Of a stretch of 64,000 bases of DNA, positions 11,730 through 21,275 are shown piece by piece. The notes beneath the pieces were generated by a model. The model was not told the DNA's origin. It did no database searches and worked only from the letters and a program-made list of their open reading frames with translations. The translations under genes and the position numbers were made by a program. The stretch spans positions 27,424,193-27,488,192 of the forward strand of contig JASXTE010000008.1 of assembly GCA_030280995.1 (NCBI GenBank). Reading direction: 5' to 3'. Source of the DNA: Hemileia vastatrix. Taxonomy: Eukaryota > Basidiomycota > Pucciniomycetes > Pucciniales > Zaghouaniaceae. The first letter of the stretch is position 1, and each line of letters starts with the position of its first letter.

Positions 11730-12420
11730 TGGCAGTTTACCCTCTTGCTGGAGGACCGGAATTGAATTTTCACAAAAATTATTTTTTTGAGTTTTAATTA
11801 TACTGAGATTTTTTATCGGATTTTGATGTGATATTTGCAGTTTACCCTCTTGCTGGAGGTCCATAATAGAATTTTCACAAAAATTATTTTTTTGTGTTTT
11901 AATTATACCGAGATTTTTAATTTGGTTTTGATGAGATTTTTGCAGTTTATCCTCTTGCTGGAGGTCCAAAATAGAAGGTGATAATTGCAGTTTAACCTCT
12001 TGCTGGAGGTCCGGAATTGAATTTTCACAAAAATTATTTTTTTGAGTTTTAATTATACTGAGATTTTTAATCAGATTTTGATAAGATTTTCGCAGTTTAC
12101 CCTCTTGCTGGAGGTCCGTAATAGAAGGAGATAATTGCAGTTTAACCTCTTGCTGGAGGTCCGGAAACAAATTTTCACAAAAATTATTTTTTTGTGTTTT
12201 AATTATACCGAGATTTTTAATTTGGTTTTGATAAGATTTTTGCAGTTTACCCTCTTGCTGGAGGTCCGTAATAGAAGGAGATAATTGCAGTTTAACCTCT
12301 TGCTGGAGGTCCGGGATTGAATTTTCACAAAAATTATTTTTTTGAGTTTTAATTATACTGAGATTTTTAATCGGATTTTGATAAGATTTTCGCAGTTTAC
12401 CCTCTTGCTGGAGGTCCATA
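11730..12420 (-). repeat. Coding tandem repeat carrying nine hairpin motifs
   Basis: Within pol, units of about 147-153 bp repeat several times. Each carries one or two copies of a 24-bp core, CAGTTTAACCTCTTGCTGGA in the plus-strand view, nine in all. The core has an ACCTC...GAGGT inverted repeat and translates as D-L-Q-Q-E-(G/V/D)-K-L. Between cores is a basic segment beginning K-S-Y-Q-N and N-N-F-C-E-N. The array lies before the reverse transcriptase and is absent or short in RT-C and RT-A. Confidence 0.92.
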
Positions 12421-12601
12421 AACATACCCTTCCAATTTTTATCCAACCTAATTTGGCCCATTTTGCCTTTTTCACCGTTTTTAAATTTAATAGAAAAACC
12501 GGGTAAATCCAATAAACATATAGAAAAGTCCAAAATGTATTTGCACTCCAAAGTAATATTAACAGAAAATAATTGAGAATCCACTTGAATTATCTCCAAG
12601 T

Positions 12602-12683
12602 GAGCTGACCTATTGCAATCCGGGATCTCATCCTGAGGAGAGATTACAACATTTGAGCGATCAGCCCCTGCTACCCCAAAAAA
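12602..12683 (-). promoter_or_regulatory. Programmed -1 frameshift signal, RT-B gag-pol
   Basis: The heptamer T TTT TTG (12683-12677) is in the gag frame, followed by GGG and the TAG stop (12671-12673). A 9-nt spacer leads to an outer stem GGGCTGATC (12667-12659) pairing with GGTCAGCTC (12610-12602), and an inner stem TTGTAATC (12649-12642) pairing with GATTGCAA (12620-12613). The inner stem differs from RT-A at several positions on both sides yet stays paired. Pol is open in the -1 frame across the site. Confidence 0.85.
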
Positions 12684-15271
12684 TGAGGGCATCCATCCTT
12701 TTCCAACAAACATAATTCACCAGAAGCCGTCCGTTTTATATGCCGCTTCTTGGTGCAAACACAACACTGGCACAGAGTAGTAATCCCTGGCCGTGTTTCC
12801 CAACCTTCATCTCCAGGAGGCGCTAACCGCATATGTAACCTCCGCATATCTTCACCAGTGATCTCCAAACTAATCCCCATGCCAGCTTGATACCCTATCC
12901 TGGCCTCAAAATCCATCAAAAAAGGACCACCAAGAACAGTTTTGACTGCTCCTCTGGCCACATAAAAGTGAACCTTACCAACAGATCCACCAATGCCTAA
13001 CCTGACATGCTCAGCTGTACCCATCAGCTCTGTTGCATGCCCTCCAATACCTCTGAGGTTTCCCCCAGTTCCACTTTTAATTGGCAAGCCTATACTCGTC
13101 GCTTGCTCCAATGAAATTAAATTAATTTGAGACCCTGAATCGACCAAGGCCTTTACTTCTTTACCATTAAGAGTTACCACCAGGTAACCCAGGGGAGCGG
13201 AAAAATGTGTATCTACATCTTCCCCAAACTTTTCAGCATTTTCACAAATATATTCCACCTCTCCAGTGGAAACCCGACGCCTCGTCAAATGCTTCTTTTG
13301 CTTTTCAGCAAGCGCCGGACTAATCGTAAATAACTCCCCCAAAGATAAGGGAATCTGCAGTTGATTCACCCTATTCAAAACTGCGTCCATCGCATTAGCT
13401 TGACCAGAAACTACTGGCCGCTCATACTGGACCTTTGATTTAACAACCTTGGCCCTGGGTACCTCTTGAGGTCCAACCGAGCCATCTTCACCCCCCATTA
13501 TAACATCTTCACTTTCTATAACCCTAACTCCGTCACCAGCTTCTTGCACTAATCCTGATCCATCGCTAGTCCTTCTTACACCCTCCATTGGGATGGGACC
13601 GCTAAAACTTGGTCTGGGTAGAGACGCCAACGGTACGTCCTCCTCAGAATCCGAATCATCCTCTGGCATAGGCTCACCATTTAAATCAAACTTGCCATAA
13701 CTAGGGGGCCCCATATCAGCAATCCCCTTCTGCATTTTATATAATTCGTCCTTAGAGTAAGGGTTCAATTTGTTGGCGGCAGTTTGAGCACTAGAAATCT
13801 TTTCCTTAGAGTAAGGGTTCACTTTGTTATTGGCCTTGCCAGGATTAGCCCTCAATTGGCTCTGAATGCTACTTTTCGCCTTAGTAGCGGCTGCTCTTCT
13901 AGCAGCATTAACATCGTATTCGCCAGCCATACAGCTACCCTCCACCTGGGAAACCGTCGCCAGCTCTAAACCACCAAAAGAAGTAGAAAATGTGGCTTTA
14001 CTGACCTCTTTCTCCTTGCCCTTGTCAGCTTTACCACCATTACCATTACCATTTTTGCCACTCTTGGCATTAACATCTTCATCCGTCACCTCTTCAAATC
14101 TGGCTCTCCTTTCAGCTGTTAAACTTCTTCTGACCAATCAGAAGGAGACTGTCCATCACTGAGCTTGATGAACGAACCATCAGGAAATTTATAAACTTTA
14201 CCATCAAATAAAACTCGCCCAGCATCCATATCCTTATAAAGAGCAAAAAAAACTGTTGCTCTGTGCCCTCTCCTATTACAATAGGAGCACACCTTTGGCT
14301 CATCATAGCCACCTCTATAATTACTACCACCATTCCCACAATTTCTCCCATTGCCTGGGAAGCGGTTACCGTTGTTATTGCCATTATAATTTCGACGTTC
14401 ATAACCTCTAGACTGATAAGAAGTCGACGTCGACAAAGAAGCGATTGGGGCCTTATTGGCCTTCTGGGTTTCTTGAACAAATATTTTTAATTGTTTAGTT
14501 AAATCGGCCAGGTGATCGACCATCTTATTATCCACATTACCCTCAACTTTAGCAGCAGTTAATCCCATTTGAGCCTTCTTGGCCTCCTGGGCTTTGACCA
14601 TAATATCGTTATTTTCGGCCAAAACTTCGCTAACCTTGCTAACATATTGAGTGCATGACTCTTGATATTTGTCCAACGCCAATAACTTTAGATGGGCTTG
14701 AATGTTGTCCTTGATAACCTCCAGAGCCGGCAGTTTCTGCTCACCATTAGGCAGTTCCTTCATCAAATCTTTTCTTGAAAGATCCTTCAAGACGTCCATA
14801 CGAATATCCCTGCTGCATGCTGACCAAAACAAATCTTTTCTCATGCACTAACTCGTCCACCAGTATGAGATATTCCACCACTTCATCAAACTGAACACAG
14901 AGCTTTTTGAAGTCAGCCATAGAAGAAACACCACCTTTTGCTTGCCAGTCTCCAACAATTTTATTGAGGTCCATCATAGTAAACCTAACACCCCATCTAT
15001 CAAACATAGCTTTAGAAAGCTTAACCCAATCCTTGTCCTTGAATGCCTGCATAGCAATAACCTCTTTTTCCACCTCCCTATCGGCAATAAAAAATCTAAC
15101 TTGCTTCACCATATCCACATGGGAAGCACCATCAACAGCAGCAGCAGCTTCATACCTGCTAATGAACCATTTAACCTCCTCCCCATCAAACTTTGGGCCA
15201 TCCCAAGAAACAATTCTAACTGAGGGAGTAAGAGGGTTAGAAGATCCAGAAGCAACAGCAGAAGAAGACAT
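12671..15271 (-). pseudogene. RT-B gag-protease, two frameshifts
   Basis: Gag begins M-S-S-S-A-V-A-S-G at 15271, which lies shortly after the PBS. The N-terminal capsid-like region contains W-D-G-P-K-F-D-G-E-E-V-K-W-F and is homologous to RT-A and RT-C. A small deletion near 14840 shifts the frame (segment 14119-14844 continues it); one missing T near 14130 shifts it again (segment 12671-14137). Both sites are in frame in at least one sister copy, so they are mutations and not recoding. The zinc knuckle K-V-C-S-Y-C-N-R-R-G-H lies at about 14260-14295 and its final cysteine is lost. The protease motif A-L-V-D-S-G-S-Q-I-N-L-I-S is at about 13110-13150. The gene ends at the TAG of the frameshift site. 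Confidence 0.9.
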
Positions 15272-15428
15272 CCCAATAAGTAATGAAAAGCATTAAAAAT
15301 CGATAAAATAACAAGCCTCTTGCAGGCCAATAACAAAAATCCAATTAGAGTTCCAGAAAATAAGCCTCTTGCAGGCTAAGAACGTTCTTGATCCAAGTAA
15401 GTCTTTAAAGAAAGCTAGAGAAATCGAA
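15272..15428 (-). other. RT-B 5' leader between PBS and gag
   Basis: Leader of about 157 nt. It contains two near-copies of AAGCCTCTTGCAGGC (about 15311 and 15361 in the plus view), a small direct repeat. No other gene. Confidence 0.6.
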
Positions 15429-15445
15429 CCCCACGTTGGGCGCCA
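15429..15445 (-). promoter_or_regulatory. RT-B primer-binding site
   Basis: In sense orientation TGGCGCCCAACGTGGGG starts 2 nt after the 5' LTR end. It has the TGG start expected of a site complementary to a tRNA 3' end. RT-C has TGGCGCCCAAAGTGGGG in the same position; which tRNA it matches was not determined. Confidence 0.85.
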
Positions 15446-16765
15446 ACTATGGTAAGGTAAACTCTTACAGTCGCCTTGCTGTAAGCAGAATCCGGAGGAG
15501 ATATGTGGATTTAGCCGAAAACCCCGTCCTTCCAACAAAAAAAAATATCAAAATAGGAATTCTAAATCACTAAGCTAACCAATCTACTTGGATCTGATTT
15601 ATAAAATAATGAAACTCTAAAATAATTAACGCTTATTGCGATTTAAAGAAAGTGGCTGTTGATAAAAGAAATACTGATAACAACAATTAAGGTGTACCAG
15701 TGAAAGATCTGTAAAGATTGACTTTTATGTTTTTATAATAATTTGAATTTTTATGAGACAGCAATAATCAAGTCCCAGCGACGAAGACCTTTCTAAAGAT
15801 ACCCTGTATGAAGTGTTATTTAAACTGTTGAATTGTATTTCTAAGATGTTATGTAAAAAATAATAATGTTATAAGGGTATTACAAGTTATTTTAATTTGG
15901 TGAGTAATAAAAAATGAGACTGTGGTGGTTAATGATTAAGCTGTATGATGTGTTCCCCCCCTCAATTTCGAGTTTGAGAAGCGCTTAAGTATTCCTAGTC
16001 ACGTGCCTAAGTTTTCCCCTCCTGAGCTCTTCCAGAGTCAATCCGGAGCCCGTACGGAGTCCGTACGGAGTCTGTACGGAGTCAAAGCGGAGTCCGTACG
16101 GAGTCCCTCCGGACTTCCGGACTCAATTTAGAACCTTAAAACCATAATAAAAAATCTAGAAAAATTACACATAATAGAGCTACTTCCCCTTTACATACCA
16201 AACTAATTTTCGTAGTCTGCGCAGCTCTAATTTCCCTGTGAAAATTCATCAAAGTTAAGTAATTTTTGAAAACGTAAATATTTCTATAAAACTTTAAAAT
16301 TCATTTAAAAATATAAGAAAAATAGTAAAAATTCAGGGAAAATTTCCCAAGGTTCTTGAGTGACTTGACTTGATACTTATAAGTTTTTCAGACCGTAAAA
16401 ATAAGTTTTCTCCGTAAAATAAATTGTTTTCGTGTAGGCATTCGCTCGTGACCAATTTCTTCATATTTTAAACTCCAATAAATTAAATAGGGGGTGTCAG
16501 TTCTGGCAAATCCGCACTTAAATTAAGTGCGGATTTCAAACCAAATCAGCACTTACAAATCAGCACTTAAATTTTGCAAAAAAGTCACTTATTTCAAAAA
16601 AGGGTGTCAGTTATGACCTCAAATCAGCACTTTTTTCCCGTTTTTTTTCACAACCACATTTTGGCCACAAAACATCCCTTCCTTTCTTACCCCATCCCTG
16701 TCACATGTGACACACTGACCTTCCTCGCTACCTACCCATCAATCCTCGGCACACACCCCTTCCTG

Positions 16766-17822
16766 ACATTTTCAATATTTTGACCAGGCATGTTTACATT
16801 CTTTTTTACTTATTTCTTCTACTTTTTAATCTTTTTTCTTGTTATGTGCCAGTTTCATAATGCCTCCCAGACATTCCAAATCTCAAAAGGTAACTCAATA
16901 ATCTGCTTTGTCACAAAAGTCTCCTCGTAAAGCAAGGATTACATAGAAAAAAAATCAGTGACTTTTTCTATTACTTACAACTGTTTTTACAGAATTGAAA
17001 ACTATGTTTCAGCTAATATTTTATGGAAGTGAACTCTGTTCTTCGCCCGAAGAACAGAGTTCATCCTCCTATTTTCACATTCTGTTTGCACCAATCTCCA
17101 ACATTTTCAATATTTTGACCAGGCATGTTTACATTCTTTTTTACTTATTTCTTCTACTTTTTAATCTTTTTTCTTGTTATGTGCCAGTTTCATAATGCCT
17201 CCCAGACATTCCAAATCTCAAAAGGTAACTCAATAATCTGCTTCGTCACAAAAGTCTCCTCGTAAAGCAAGGATTACATATAAAAAAAATCAGTGACTTT
17301 CTCTATTACTTACAACTGTTTTTACAGAATTGAGAACTATGTTTCAGCTAATATTTTATGGAAGTGAACTCTGTTCTTTGCCCGAAGAACAGAGTTCATC
17401 CTCCTATTTTCACATTCTGTTTGCACCAATCTCCATCCCTTTCACTTCTATCAACACATGCTTGTCTTCCCTCCCCATGCCTTTTGCTATCCTCCCAGCC
17501 CCATTGTATGCCATCCTCTTTTAAAGGTAATTCAAAAATCTGCTTCGTCACAAAAGTCTCCTTGTAAAGCAAGGATTACATATAAAAAAAATCAGTGACT
17601 TTTTCTATTACTTACAACTGTTTTTACAGAATTGAAAACTATGTTTCAGCTAATATTTTATGGAAGTGAACTCTGTTCTTTGCCCGAAGAACAGAGTTCA
17701 TCCTCCTATTTTCACACTCTGTTTGCACCAATCTACATCCCTTTCAATTCTATCAACACATGCTTGTCTTCCCTCCCCATGCCTTTCGCTATCCTCCCAG
17801 CCCCATTGTATGCCATCCTCTT
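16766..17822 (+). repeat. Three tandem units with a 15-bp-arm palindrome
   Basis: About 335-bp and 302-bp spaced copies share CTGCTT(T/C)GTCACAAAAGTCTCC, a TTACTTACAACTG segment and a palindrome. In the first copy the arms GAACTCTGTTCTTCG and CGAAGAACAGAGTTC (about 17027-17058) pair perfectly around CC; copies two and three have one change, giving a G-T pair. The unit includes the first codons of the lost Myb/SANT-like gene, so it arose within the element. Short ORFs across it are repeats of each other and are not supported as genes. Confidence 0.85.
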
Positions 17823-18113
17823 TTGATCCCCATTTCACCCCTCTCAACCTCTCCCAGACCCTTTTCTTCATTTAAAATGCCTCGGAACCCTTAATCTTCC
17901 CTTCCAACTCTTTCCCAACCTTTGAGTGACTGAAAAAATATGCGTTTGCTGAAAATATGCGATTTCATGTTGAGTTGATGAAAGAAAACACAGAGAGAAA
18001 AAAAAATAAGACTTTAACAGCAAATTCAAAAACCAAAAAAATATGCAAAAAAATTTACCATTCTCAGTGAATAATACATGCAAATTGATAATTTGAAGAG
18101 AAAGAGAAAAAAA

Positions 18114-19250
18114 TTAAAATTGCGTTGAAAAATGTTGGAGTGTTATTGGAAGGATTTTCGCCCTTATACTAGTTGATTGAGAAATAGAAGTGTTGGATAT
18201 AGTCGGAGGTGAATCAACTTGTTCATCTTCATACAGCTCTAACCATTGATCTTTGAGGTCAGCAAGTAGGTTATGAAGTATAGTGCAACACAGAATCCAG
18301 TTGATCACCGCCTCCATTTCAGATTTATTTATAAGAGGACTTCTTAATTCCCTTAAACTAGAAAAACGGCCTTTCAAGATTCCAATAGAATGTTCAATAC
18401 GTACTCTTGACTTTGCCAAATGATTGTTGAATTTGGCATTTTGAGTGTCTTCTGAAGCTGCTCCCCGAAAAGCAGGAAGTACATACTTTCCATTCACATA
18501 AGCAGAATCTGCAAGAAGATACTGATTTTCATCAAAGAATTTTTCAGGTTCATTTGAAATATGCATTCTTTGGAAGACGTAGGAGTCATGACATGAGCCA
18601 GGATAGCCAGCGAAGAATGATATAAATTTTTTGTTTACGTCACATATAAGCTGAACGTTAATTGAATATCTATAAAGAAGATATATTTGTTTGTGTTAGT
18701 TTCAAGGAGGATGAAAGGAGTTAAAAATAATCTACCTCTTTTTACGGTCAAAGTAATTGTTTCCACCTTGAGCAGGTTTCTGGCTCAAAGGAATAGTAGT
18801 ACCATCAACAAAACCAATACATCCTGGAAAGCCCTCTGCTTGCATAACCTGAGATGATTCAAGTCGCTCTTCTTTTGTTGGCCAGGTGAGAAGTTGAGAT
18901 TCCAAGGAGTTGATGGCAGTGATACATCGTTTGGTATAAGTGTTAACTGAACCATACCCTAAATCAAAGACATTTTCTAAACGTTTCAAAGCGGCTCCAT
19001 TACCATTTGAACCCAAACGACATAGTGTGATGGCCAATTGAATTGAAGGATGTCGTTGTTCTTTTTGAGAATTATTGTGAAATATGGGATGATCCTGAAT
19101 AAGCTCAAGCAATTTAAGGAAACATTCCTGAGAAGTCCTGAACAGCTGTCTAAAACTGGGTGTAGATAGGTTAAGAAGTGTTTGGATGGTGTACTTGGGG
19201 GTATGAAGTACTTGAGGCTTTCTGGGAAGAAGGTAATGTTTCCTGGCCAT
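18114..19250 (-). CDS. H1 DDE nuclease (HARBI1-like transposase), two exons
   Basis: Exons 19250-18736 and 18669-18114, joined by a 66-nt intron with GT and ATAG ends, give 356 residues. This is the catalytic nuclease of PIF/Harbinger elements, expected to act in the nucleus with the Myb/SANT-like partner. Catalytic motifs: first D in G-F-V-D-G-T-T-I-P-L, second D in S-C-H-D-S-Y-V-F near the exon 2 start, and E in R-V-R-I-E-H-S-I-G-I-L-K. An upstream in-frame ATG (19379) is separated by two stops, at positions that are open in H4, so M-A-R-K at 19250 is the likely remaining start. The core is otherwise open, so function is possible. Confidence 0.85.
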
Positions 19251-19785
19251 TTTTGATAAAAAGACAAAATCTTATTCTAGATCAGAATCAGAATCTCAAT
19301 CAGAGTCCAAGAGCAGTTCAAGAGCCATGAAAGTCATTGCTTTATGTAATTTATCACGATTTGAAAGTGAGGAAGGCATGACTCTTATATGATATGATAT
19401 GAAGATGTAAGTGATGTACGATGTTTTGAGTTATGAAGTGTTATTCTGCGGAGTGCTGCGTATGAATGGGATGATGCTGACAAATCAGTGAAATGGGACT
19501 TGATGGTGAAATCAGCACTTTTGGTTGAGAAAGTGCGGATTTGAGTGAAATAAGTGACTTATTTCATTTTGAAATCCACCAGTATTGGGGCTAGTGTGTT
19601 TTGGAAATCCGCACTTAAATAAGTGCGGATTTGGTCAAATTTAAGTGCGGATTTGTAAGTGCGGATTTGCCAGAACTGACACCCCCTAATAAAACCCTTT
19701 TATAAAAAATAATAACACCAATCTTGCACGCCGTAATAGCTCCATTTACATACTTAGGTGCCATACTAAACTTTAGGCTACCACA

Positions 19786-20368
19786 CTACCAGCCCTCCTT
19801 TCAAAATCCCTAGACTGAGAAGGAGCCTTATTGGCCTTCTGAGCCTCCTGAACAAAAATATGTAGCTGTTTTGTCAGATCAGCCAACTGCTCAGACACAG
19901 GGTCCACCTCCTTAGTCTTCTCAGGAGCCTTCCCCTTTTTCACCACTTCCTTCTTTCTAGACTCCTCCACACCCTCAGAAAATGCCTCACTGAACTTGCT
20001 AACATATTTTGTGCTAGCTTCCTGGCAGGAATCCACTTCCAACAGTTTCAGATGTCTCTCTACAAACTCCTTCACCACAGAAAGAGCAGGAAATTTCTGA
20101 TTGCCATTAGGAAAAATCTTCATCATATTCTTCCTAGCCAACTCCTTTAACACATCAATCCTGACATTCCTGGCCAGAGCAGACCAGAAAATATCCCTTG
20201 CAGAGTCAGTACTCTCCAACTCCTGAATATCCACCAAATACTCCACCACTGGCTCCAACTGAGCCAGAAACTTCTTATAAGTGTGGAGGTTATCCACACC
20301 TCCATAAGATTGCCATTCACTAGAAATCATATTGAGATCCAACATTGAATACCTGGATTCCCACCCGT
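19786..20368 (-). pseudogene. RT-A gag middle part
   Basis: Continues RT-A gag after the solo LTR: M-L-D-L-N-M-I-S-S-E-W-Q, then a helical region with F-W-S-A-L-A-R-N-V-R-I-D-V-L-K-E-L-A-R-K and a coiled segment L-T-K-Q-L-H-I-F-V-Q-E-A-Q-K-A-N-K-A-P. It stops where RT-B is inserted (CTAC duplication at 19786-19789) and resumes at 3882. This stretch itself is open. Confidence 0.88.
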
Positions 20369-21275
20369 TGTAGACAATCCTATAGTGCTAGCTATAGGCC
20401 TTGACCAAGGGAGTTGGAGAAGAACAAGAGAGAAAATCCCCTGTCCCTTTAGAAAAACAAGTGAGATTTACCTGTTGCAGCAAATTGGAGATCTGTTTGC
20501 TAGACCCTCTAATTAAACACTCTTGACCTCTTTAAAAGTGAAGATAATAGTCCCAGACAGACTTCCAGAAGGAGTTGAAATGAACAGTAATATATTCCAA
20601 CAAAACACAAGCAAATGAGACAGTGAGGAAAAGAGAGGCAATGAGTAAAGAGATAAGATGATTCTCCTTAAATCTTCCCACACAGGCATCATACCGCCAG
20701 TGCACAGACCATCCTGACCAATTCCCCACCCAAAATCCAGCCAAATTGAATAAAAAACCCTCCAGAAGCGCTCCCCAACCTTCTAAAACAGAGGCGGGCG
20801 GGCCGCCTGACATCAGAGGTGCCGCTTCTAGGCAGGGGGGCCGCTTCTATGCCCTAAAACACCCATACAACCCATAAAAACCCTAAAAACTCTAAAAACC
20901 CATAACTTCACTAATAAACAAGTTAAAAACCCATAAGACATACCAAAATGAAAAGAAAATAAAGGGAAATAAGCTGAGACATAATAATTGACCCTAGTTT
21001 AAGCCTACATAAACACCACTAAGCAATAAACATCCAATGAATACCAATAAAAACACCATAACTACCCTATAAAACAAGGTAACCACCCATAAGGGATACC
21101 AAAATGAAGAGAAAAGAAATGGAATTAAGCTGAGACATAATAAGTGACCCTAGCTTAAGCTTCCATAAAAACTACTAACAATCACCTAAAGATGAAAAAA
21201 ACACTAATAACACCCTACATACCAAATAACCCCAAATATGCACTTCATAGGCCTACCCAGGTTGTGATCACCACA
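20369..21275 (-). repeat. Solo LTR of a related Ty3 element, in RT-A gag
   Basis: 907 bp, sense TGTGGTGATC...ATTGTCTACA, flanked by a perfect 4-bp duplication (CCGT in the plus view, 20365-20368 and 21276-21279). Removing it re-joins RT-A gag in frame. Only its last part (CTATAG...GCTAGCACTATAGG) resembles the RT-A and RT-C LTRs, so it represents another family. It contains two similar direct repeats with ATAAGC(T)GAGACATAATA (about 20960-20990 and 21120-21145). No gene. Confidence 0.88.

Larger units (their letters stand above)
8016..12683 (-). pseudogene. RT-B pol polyprotein (RT, RNase H, integrase), two nonsense codons
   Basis: Expressed by -1 shift at 12683-12677. Order: N-terminal linker with nine L-Q-Q-E-x-K-L repeats (12420-11730); acidic linker; reverse transcriptase with K-K-P-N-G-K-L-R-V-V-H-D-L-R and catalytic F-I-D-D-G-G (10686-10709); RNase H with L-A-V-D-S-S, K-L-E-L and P-D-G-L-S-R; integrase with H-x3-H...C-x2-C zinc finger (about 9110-8970), catalytic D (about 8900), D in T-V-D-G-G-P-E-F (about 8730) and E in G-M-V-E-R-G-H (about 8640). 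The C-terminal G-D-M-V-L-V-Y-N segment ends at 8016. The single frame is broken only by TAG at 9000-9002, where RT-C has CAG, and TGA at 8316-8318, where an arginine is expected. The catalytic residues I could recognise are present. Confidence 0.92.
16489..19687 (-). mobile_element. H1: PIF/Harbinger-like DNA transposon, internally deleted
   Basis: 3199 bp with perfect terminal inverted repeats of at least 32 bp starting AGGGGGTGTCAGTTCTGGCA, flanked by AAT (16486-16488, 19688-19690). The uninterrupted site is visible in the other RT-B LTR. Close to both ends lie several copies of TCCGCACTTA in both orientations, plus TCAGCACTTA variants. H1 has the start of the left gene of H2 (a Myb/SANT-like partner) but loses it after the first few codons, lacks the oxygenase gene, and keeps the transposase. 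Confidence 0.9.
3883..19785 (-). mobile_element. RT-B: young, nearly intact Ty3/gypsy retrotransposon
   Basis: Minus-strand order: 5' LTR (19785-15448, containing H1), PBS, gag-protease, -1 frameshift, pol (RT, RNase H, integrase), about 3 kb of structured non-coding DNA, PPT, 3' LTR (4986-3883). It is flanked by a 4-bp duplication CTAC (3879-3882 and 19786-19789) inside the RT-A gag gene. Both LTRs run TGTGGTAGCC...CCTTACCATA in sense. Apart from H1, one 33-bp tandem repeat difference and an A-run length change they differ by about eight substitutions by eye, so insertion was recent. Coding defects are few: two gag frameshifts and two pol nonsense codons. Confidence 0.93.
15448..19785 (-). 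repeat. RT-B 5' LTR, interrupted by H1
   Basis: LTR sequence is in two blocks, 15448-16488 and 19688-19785, around the H1 transposon. Joining them while keeping one AAT gives 1136 bp, against 1104 bp for the 3' LTR. Nearly all of the length gap is 33 bp of extra CGGAGTCCGTA-type 11-mers at about 16045-16110. Promoter elements were not identified. Confidence 0.92.

Noticed and set aside
14119..14137. Gag overlap at 14119-14137 in RT-B as another programmed frameshift
   Set aside because: RT-A and RT-C read through this point in a single frame; one missing T explains it and there is no slippery heptamer.
16574..17875. Small ORFs in the H1 left end and tandem units
   Set aside because: They repeat with the tandem units, start inside terminal repeats and overlap in two frames, so they are by-products.
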